Shown here piece after piece: positions 6,431-9,848 of a stretch of DNA of 9,848 nt. Each line of letters opens with the position of its first letter. Positions within the stretch are counted from its first letter, which is position 1. This stretch comes from Candidatus Cloacimonadota bacterium (GTDB lineage Bacteria > Cloacimonadota > Cloacimonadia > JGIOTU-2 > B8-G9). The notes beneath the pieces were generated by a model. The model worked only from the letters and a program-made list of their open reading frames with translations, had not been told where the DNA came from and did no database searches. Made by a program: the position numbers and the translations under genes. The stretch spans positions 1 to 9,848 of the forward strand of contig QMNM01000031.1 in NCBI GenBank assembly GCA_003647765.1, read 5' to 3'.

Positions 6431-7366
6431 TTATTGGGATAATTTCAGCATTCTGTCCACTGCTTGATAAGCTTTTTTGGCTATTCTTTCTGGCACAATT
6501 ACTTCATTTTGTTCATAATATAGCGTCATTGCAACATCTACCAATTTGGTTTTTTTCATATTTTGACACACCATTTTTTTACTTAAAGGCGTCAATTGTT
6601 TCTGTGGATATTTATGTTGTAATTTATGATACATACCAATCTCAGTGCCAATAATCACTTTATCATGCGTGTCCACATAATCCTCAATTTGTTTTGTTGA
6701 ACCAACTGCGTCTGCGGCATTATAAACTTCTGGCTTGCATTCTGGATGCACAATCAGAGAATAGTCAGGATATTTCTGACGAGCAAGATTAACATCTTCC
6801 AATGTTATAATATCGTGAACAATGCAATATCCATTCCAAAGCAAAATATCTCTACCTGTTTTCATTGCTGTGTATGAGCCAAGATTTTTATCCGGGACAA
6901 AAATGAATTTCTGGTCTTTGGGAAATGAATTTACAATTTTTACTGCATTAGCAGAGGTGCAACATATATCACTTTCTGCTTTCACTTCTGCTGTGGAGTT
7001 GACATAACAAACGACTTTTCTGTTACTTCCATATTGGTTTTTCAATTTTTTAAGTTCATTAGCAGTAATCATTTCAGCCATTGGACAACCAGCATCCTTA
7101 TGTGAAAGTAGCACCTTTTTCTCTGGGCTGAGAATCTTTGCAGTTTCAGCCATAAATTTAACACCGCAAAAAAGTATTATATCCGCATCTGTTTGCTCTG
7201 CTTTTTGTGATAAATCTAAAGAATCACCAATATAGTCCGCAATATCCTGAACTTCTAAAAATTGATAATTATGAACTAATACAACAGCATTTTTTTCCTT
7301 TTTTAATCTGATAATTAGATTTTTCAGCTCTTCATTCGTCATCTGGTGAAATTTTAGTTCGTCCAT
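6431..7366 (-). CDS. nadA: Quinolinate synthase NadA
   Basis: The 311-residue enzyme condenses iminoaspartate with dihydroxyacetone phosphate to form quinolinate in de novo NAD synthesis, using a [4Fe-4S] cluster. The sequence has the internally repeated NadA plan: HNYQFLEVQDIADYIGDS (32-49), FMAETAKIL (71-79), YVNSTAEVKAESDICCTSANA (121-141), VPDKNLGSY (157-165), VHPEC (206-210) and GTEIGMYHKL (240-249). The three cysteines that by family comparison hold the cluster are present: C94 in GCPMAE, C181 in GYCIVH and C267 in VCQNMK. An ATG eight codons upstream (7390) is in frame, but the one at 7366 has AAAGG seven bases before it and matches the family start. No nadB or nadC lies next to it, so aspartate oxidation and the later step must be encoded elsewhere. 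Intact. Confidence 0.96.
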   Translation of the reverse strand: MDELKFHQMTNEELKNLIIRLKKEKNAVVLVHNYQFLEVQDIADYIGDSLDLSQKAEQTDADIILFCGVKFMAETAKILSPEKKVLLSHKDAGCPMAEMITANELKKLKNQYGSNRKVVCYVNSTAEVKAESDICCTSANAVKIVNSFPKDQKFIFVPDKNLGSYTAMKTGRDILLWNGYCIVHDIITLEDVNLARQKYPDYSLIVHPECKPEVYNAADAVGSTKQIEDYVDTHDKVIIGTEIGMYHKLQHKYPQKQLTPLSKKMVCQNMKKTKLVDVAMTLYYEQNEVIVPERIAKKAYQAVDRMLKLSQ

Positions 7367-7373
7367 TTTCCTA

Positions 7374-7378
7374 CCTTT
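7374..7378 (-). promoter_or_regulatory. Ribosome binding site that fixes the nadA start
   Basis: AAAGG on the minus strand stands seven bases upstream of the ATG at 7366. The alternative ATG at 7388-7390 lies near the edge of the inverted repeat at 7395-7471 and has no such site. Confidence 0.6.
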
Positions 7379-7394
7379 TATAGAACACATATTC

Positions 7395-7471
7395 CACAGA
7401 TGACGCAGATATACACAGATAAAAATTAAAAAATTAATCAGTGAAAATCAGTGTAATCAGTGTCATCGGTG
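7395..7471. repeat. Imperfect inverted repeat of CACAGATGA-type words
   Basis: The left arm (7395-7420) is made of CACAGATGA, CGCAGATAT and ACACAGAT. The right arm (7447-7471), read on the minus strand, gives CACCGATGA, CACTGATTA and CACTGAT, so the arms pair with only a few mismatches and one offset base around an AT-rich loop of 26 bases. The element sits just before nadA, its near end 29 bp from the start codon. If transcribed it could fold as a long hairpin between hicA and nadA. No T-run of a classical terminator directly follows. Confidence 0.75.
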
Positions 7472-7588
7472 TGCTATTAATTGGTATTGAATTGTGTAAC
7501 TTTTACCATTTTAATATTTCATCGTAAGTAATCTTGTCTTTATCCATAATGTAGATAATTTTTATGTATAACGAGGGTTAGATAGCCA

Positions 7589-7813
7589 TTATAGATGCTT
7601 TAAGAATTCTTCTACTGATAAGCTAATATCTTTTGCTATTTGACGCAATAAGATAGGTGAAATATCCCTACCTTTATGAAATGGAACTGTTGTTCCTCGA
7701 CCGTCATTATGACGAAATTGCTTGTGTGAACCTTTCTGGCGAACTTCTTGAAAACCTAATGAATTGAGAATCTTTACAACTTCTCTTGGTTTTAATACAG
7801 GATATTTACTCAT
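7589..7813 (-). CDS. hicA: HicA-type toxin (mRNA interferase)
   Basis: The 74-residue protein has the full HicA signature. A short double-stranded-RNA-binding-like fold opens with LKPREVVKILNSLGFQEVRQKGSH, with the catalytic histidine H30 in GSHKQFRH. TTVPFHKGRDISPILLRQIAKDISLSVEEFL closes it. HicA cleaves mRNA and is neutralised by the HicB partner. Its ATG overlaps the hicB stop codon by one base (TAATG), so translation is very likely coupled. The antitoxin-first order differs from the classic hicA-hicB order but is common. Length is normal and the catalytic residue is retained, so it is probably active. Confidence 0.93.
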   Translation of the reverse strand: MSKYPVLKPREVVKILNSLGFQEVRQKGSHKQFRHNDGRGTTVPFHKGRDISPILLRQIAKDISLSVEEFLKHL

Positions 7814-8025
7814 TATGCCTCAACCGCAATGTTTTGTGTTCCTACAAATTCAGCCTCTAAATATGGTTCACCTTCTTCCATTAACATCTGGATTACTTCT
7901 ATTAAGTTATTATGTAATTCATCGAGCGTTTTTCCTTGAGAATGTGCGCCTGGAAATCCTGGAACATACCCTACATACAAGTTAGTATCTGGACATTTTT
8001 CAACAACAGCAGTATATATTTTCAT
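7813..8025 (-). CDS. hicB: HicB-type antitoxin, short form
   Basis: The 70-residue protein has the HicB partial RNase-H fold: KIYTAVVEKCPDTNLYVGYVPGFPGAHSQGKTLDEL, then a helix (HNNLIEVIQMLMEEG). It neutralises the adjacent HicA by direct binding. The usual C-terminal DNA-binding extension of longer HicB proteins is missing, so autoregulation through HicB itself is uncertain. The ATG is preceded by GGAAGG at good spacing. Upstream, between 8026 and 8093, a short inverted repeat (ACAAA 8067-8071 / TTTGT 8079-8083) lies where a promoter or operator would be, but I see no convincing -35/-10 pair. The pair sits beside a truncated DNA methyltransferase, typical of an accessory locus. Confidence 0.92.
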   Translation of the reverse strand: MKIYTAVVEKCPDTNLYVGYVPGFPGAHSQGKTLDELHNNLIEVIQMLMEEGEPYLEAEFVGTQNIAVEA

Positions 8026-8093
8026 AATTCATTTCCTTCCATTTAAGTATATTTTACCAATTGTAGACAAAACAGAACTTTGTTCATGGCTAT

Positions 8094-8420
8094 CTAAATC
8101 TCTACTTCGCTAACTAATCCATTATTTTTTAGAGCATCTACAATTTCCTTATTTATTTCAATACCATACTTTTTGCTTTTATTGAAAAATTTAGGATTAC
8201 TTCTTTTTATCCCACTTAAAAACTGTATCAATCCACAAGCAGGTTCTAAAATTATAGTTTCCGCTTTATCCGTATATTTATCATAGTTGATTAGCCCAGT
8301 CATAAAATCTATAATCCATTCTGGAGTAAAAAAAATACCACAATCCTTCTTAATTGACTGGTCTGTAAAGTAAGCCTCAACATTATTATTTACAACATTC
8401 TTAACTGACATATTTCTCAT
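8094..8420 (-). pseudogene. N-terminal fragment of a type II/IIG-like N6-adenine DNA methyltransferase
   Basis: The 108-residue frame resembles only the front of TaqI/Eco57I-type restriction-modification methyltransferases. It has CGIFFTPEWIIDFMTGLI (27-44, the G-x-[FY]-[FY]-TP entry motif), ILEPACGLIQFL (57-68, SAM motif I) and YGIEINKEIVDAL (85-97, motif II). It then ends before the catalytic NPPY. The two other frames of the next 70 bases show no continuation. Motif I normally reads EPxCGxGxFL; here the second glycine is replaced by isoleucine, a further sign of decay. It begins 6 bp after the dut stop codon, and hicB begins 68 bp beyond its end. Most likely this is a remnant of a restriction-modification gene cut off by a deletion or by arrival of hicBA. 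A small functional protein is possible but less likely. Confidence 0.7.
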
Positions 8421-8426
8421 TTTGTA

Positions 8427-8861
8427 TTATATCTTTGTATGTCCAAATCCACCATCATTACGCTTTGTTTCAGGCAATTCTTTCACTGCAATAAATTCTA
8501 CATCTTCTATTTTATTGATAATCATTTGAGCAATACGCATTCCATTTTTCACAATAAAATCTTTCTTACCAAAATTAAAAAGTATAACCTTCACTTCTCC
8601 ACGATAATCAGCGTCAATAGTGCCTGGTGAGTTGAGTATTCCTATTTGATGATGTAATGCCAAACCAGAACGAGGTCTAATTTGTGCCTCATAGCCAACT
8701 GGTAAAGCAATAGAAAAACCAGTGGCAATGAGTGCAAAATTGTTTGGCGAGAGAACAACATCTTGATTTATACATGCATATATATCATAGCCAGCAGAAT
8801 GAGTTGTCATTTTAGTAGGTATGTATGCCTTTTCATTAAGTTTTTTAATATACACAAACAT
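8427..8861 (-). CDS. dut: Deoxyuridine 5'-triphosphate nucleotidohydrolase (dUTPase)
   Basis: The 144-residue trimeric dUTPase hydrolyses dUTP to dUMP and pyrophosphate, keeping uracil out of DNA and feeding dTMP synthesis. All five family motifs are present in order: I, SAGYDIYA (22-29); II, RPRSGLAL (62-69); III, GTIDADYRGEV (80-90), with the water-activating aspartate D83 and the sugar-selecting Y86; IV, GMRIAQMII (107-115); V, NDGGFGHTK (135-143), the P-loop-like C-terminal arm. Motif V normally has Ser/Thr after FG, whereas here it is His (GFGHTK), a minor variation. The ATG lacks a strong ribosome site (AAGACGAAG precedes it), and a repeat tract begins 15 bp upstream. Intact and probably functional. 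Confidence 0.95.
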   Translation of the reverse strand: MFVYIKKLNEKAYIPTKMTTHSAGYDIYACINQDVVLSPNNFALIATGFSIALPVGYEAQIRPRSGLALHHQIGILNSPGTIDADYRGEVKVILFNFGKKDFIVKNGMRIAQMIINKIEDVEFIAVKELPETKRNDGGFGHTKI

Positions 8862-8876
8862 AACTTCGTCTTATTG

Positions 8877-8957
8877 CCACAGAAACACACATGGCACAGA
8901 GGATAATTTATGACAAGGATAAACAAGTTATTTTAAATAATCTTTGTGTCTCTGTGG
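8877..8957. repeat. Imperfect inverted repeat of CCACAGAGACACA-type words upstream of dut
   Basis: CCACAGAAACACAC (8877-8890) and, on the minus strand, CCACAGAGACACAA (8957-8944) match at 12 of 14 positions, separated by 53 AT-rich bases. A further GGCACAGAGG lies at 8894-8903. The word family is also seen at 1285-1298. The element fills most of the gap between the mreB remnant and dut. Confidence 0.75.
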
Positions 8958-8964
8958 TGAATTT

Positions 8965-8985
8965 ACGCATTACGCCCTACGCATT
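8965..8985. repeat. Three tandem 7-mers (ACGCATT type) abutting the mreB stop codon
   Basis: ACGCATT (8965-8971), ACGCCCT (8972-8978) and ACGCATT (8979-8985) are contiguous, and a partial CTTACG follows. The array ends one base from the stop codon (8987-8989) of the mreB-derived frame and directly neighbours the inverted repeat at 8877-8957. Confidence 0.75.
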
Positions 8986-8986
8986 C

Positions 8987-9733
8987 TTACGATTTCATCA
9001 ATACAGGTGCATAATAATTAAGATTATCTAAAATTTTTCCACTGCCCAAGACAACAGAAGTTAAAGGATTGTTGACGATATTAACAGGCAAGTCAGTAGT
9101 ATCTCTTAATTTTTGGTCAAGGCCTCTTGTTTGACATGCTCCGCCAGTAAGAACTATTCCATTATCTGCTATATCAGCAGCTAGCTCTGGTGCAGTGCTT
9201 TCAAGCAGCCATTTAACAGCATCAATAATTGTCATTATCGTTTCTGATAAAGCATCTCGTATCTCTTCTGATTTTACTTCAACTGTTACAGGAAATCCAG
9301 TTACCAAATTTCGTCCTTTTACTTTCATTGATAATTCTTTCTCTAATGGATAAGCAGATCCTATCTGGATTTTTATATGTTCTGCTGTCTGTTCTCCGAT
9401 ATAGAGATTATATTTCTTACGAAGGTAGTTTATTATTGCAGAATCCATCTCATCTCCACCTACACGAATGGAGTTATGCTCTACTATATGAGATAGAGAT
9501 ATAATAGCTACCTCTGTTGTGCCACCTCCAATGTCAATTATCATATTCCCACACGGCTCATTTACCGGCAAATCAGTGCCAATAGCGGCTGCTATCGGTT
9601 CTGATACCAAATACACTTCTCTAGCTCCAGCATGTTTAGCAGAATCTCTAACTGCTCTCTCTTTTGTTTTATAATCAAATCCAATCAGACCAAATCTTGG
9701 TTCAAAACCTTCTGCCCACTCCCAATTATCCAT
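8987..9733 (-). pseudogene. mreB: MreB C-terminal two thirds fused behind a GH1 fragment
   Basis: The open frame of 248 residues is MreB, the bacterial actin that guides rod-shape cell-wall synthesis, from about residue 24 onwards. ERAVRDSAKHAGAREVYLVSEP leads in; IIDIGGGTTEVAIISL (65-80) is the phosphate-2 loop. RVGGDEMDSAI, IGEQTAEHIKIQIGSAYP and VLTGGACQTRGL (194-205, adenosine motif) follow, to a normal C-terminus. Missing are roughly the first 115 residues of MreB, with the phosphate-1 loop (DLGTANT) and subdomain IB, so it cannot form a normal nucleotide-binding actin. In their place residues 1-23 (MDNWEWAEGFEPRFGLIGFDYKT) are the end of a family 1 glycoside hydrolase. The ATG at 9733 is the GH1 internal methionine and has no ribosome site. 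The usual partners mreC/mreD are not adjacent. An intact mreB presumably exists elsewhere. Confidence 0.82.
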
Positions 9734-9848
9734 AGATCCCCAATAGAAAAATCCTACTCCACTCTATACCAGTTCGATGTGCATTTAGATTTAAACTTCC
9801 TAACAATTCAAAGTCTTTATCAAATCGATTATAATGATCACAGCTCTC
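9665..9848 (-). pseudogene. Two joined fragments of a family 1 glycoside hydrolase (beta-glucosidase type)
   Basis: From the window edge the minus strand reads ESCDHYNRFDKDFELL, then GSLNLNAHRTGIEWSRIF (to about 9747). This is the N-terminal barrel region of GH1 enzymes (pattern DHYxRxxEDFxLxxxLGxNAxRxxIEWSRI). That frame then runs to a TAA at 9726-9728. In the next frame, from about 9754, the sequence reads GFFYWGSMDNWEWAEGF followed by EPRFGLIGFDYKTKER, the C-terminal GH1 segment (WSLxDNFEWAEGYxxRFGLxxVDYxTxxR). So about 300 codons, including the NEP and ENG catalytic glutamates, are absent, and the two ends are joined out of frame. The C-terminal piece then runs in frame into MreB near 9645-9668. 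No activity is possible. The gene may continue beyond the window on the right. Confidence 0.8.

Noticed and set aside
6427-7007. Plus-strand open frames opposite nadA, and similar ones opposite hicBA, dut and the mreB remnant
   Set aside because: They are mirror readings of well-supported minus-strand genes, without ribosome sites or recognisable domains.
7503-7547. Mini-frame of 14 codons (MDKDKITYDEILKW) between hicA and nadA
   Set aside because: No ribosome site, too short to judge and no partner. It may be a leftover of a small gene but cannot be supported.
8067-8083. ACAAA / TTTGT inverted repeat as a HicB operator
   Set aside because: Only five base pairs, and this HicB lacks a DNA-binding domain; mentioned under hicB but not called.

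Overview
The window is AT-rich bacterial DNA (about one third G+C by eye) with every recognisable gene on the minus strand, so it reads biologically from right to left. The organism is Gram-negative with an LPS-type outer membrane: it carries an LptD homologue, a heptose-bisphosphate phosphatase (GmhB) and a second signal-peptide protein with the look of an outer-membrane barrel. The style of the LptD protein and the short, word-like repeats between genes suggest an uncultivated FCB-type lineage (Cloacimonadota, WOR-3 or similar). That placement is an inference from pattern only.

Right to left. 9848-8987 is a broken composite: a piece of the N-terminal part of a family 1 glycoside hydrolase (GH1), a frame-shifted jump to the C-terminal part of a GH1, then a fusion in frame to the last two thirds of MreB. 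8861-8427 is an intact dUTPase (dut). 8420-8094 is the front end of an N6-adenine DNA methyltransferase that stops before its catalytic NPPY motif. 8025-7589 is a complete hicB-hicA toxin-antitoxin pair. 7366-6431 is nadA (quinolinate synthase). 6351-5644 is a TrmN6/YfiC-like methyltransferase. 5577-3100 is lptD, overlapping gmhB (3107-2532) by 8 bp. 2341-1394 is a GalE-like sugar-nucleotide epimerase/dehydratase with its own promoter, and 1209-157 is a secreted, probably outer-membrane protein of unknown function. LptD, GmhB, the epimerase and the barrel protein form an envelope neighbourhood; the right third looks like an accessory or decaying region.

The most unusual layer lies between the genes. 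Almost every gap holds a short tract made of 7-10 bp 'words' in slightly varied tandem copies (CACGAAATTA, CACAAAATTT, CCAATGGA, CACAGATGA, ACGCATT, AAATTTG and others). Different gaps carry different words, but some recur: a 27-bp string matches at 24 positions between 1247-1273 (plus) and 6406-6380 (minus). Two tracts form long imperfect inverted repeats. One tract sits inside the lptD reading frame, where eight 8-mers plus three 7-mers encode a charged insertion in the predicted barrel. Another supplies the only sensible start codons of the methyltransferase, and another abuts the mreB stop codon. These tracts and the GH1/MreB chimera are what I would look at again. No stretch above 300 bases lacks a gene.
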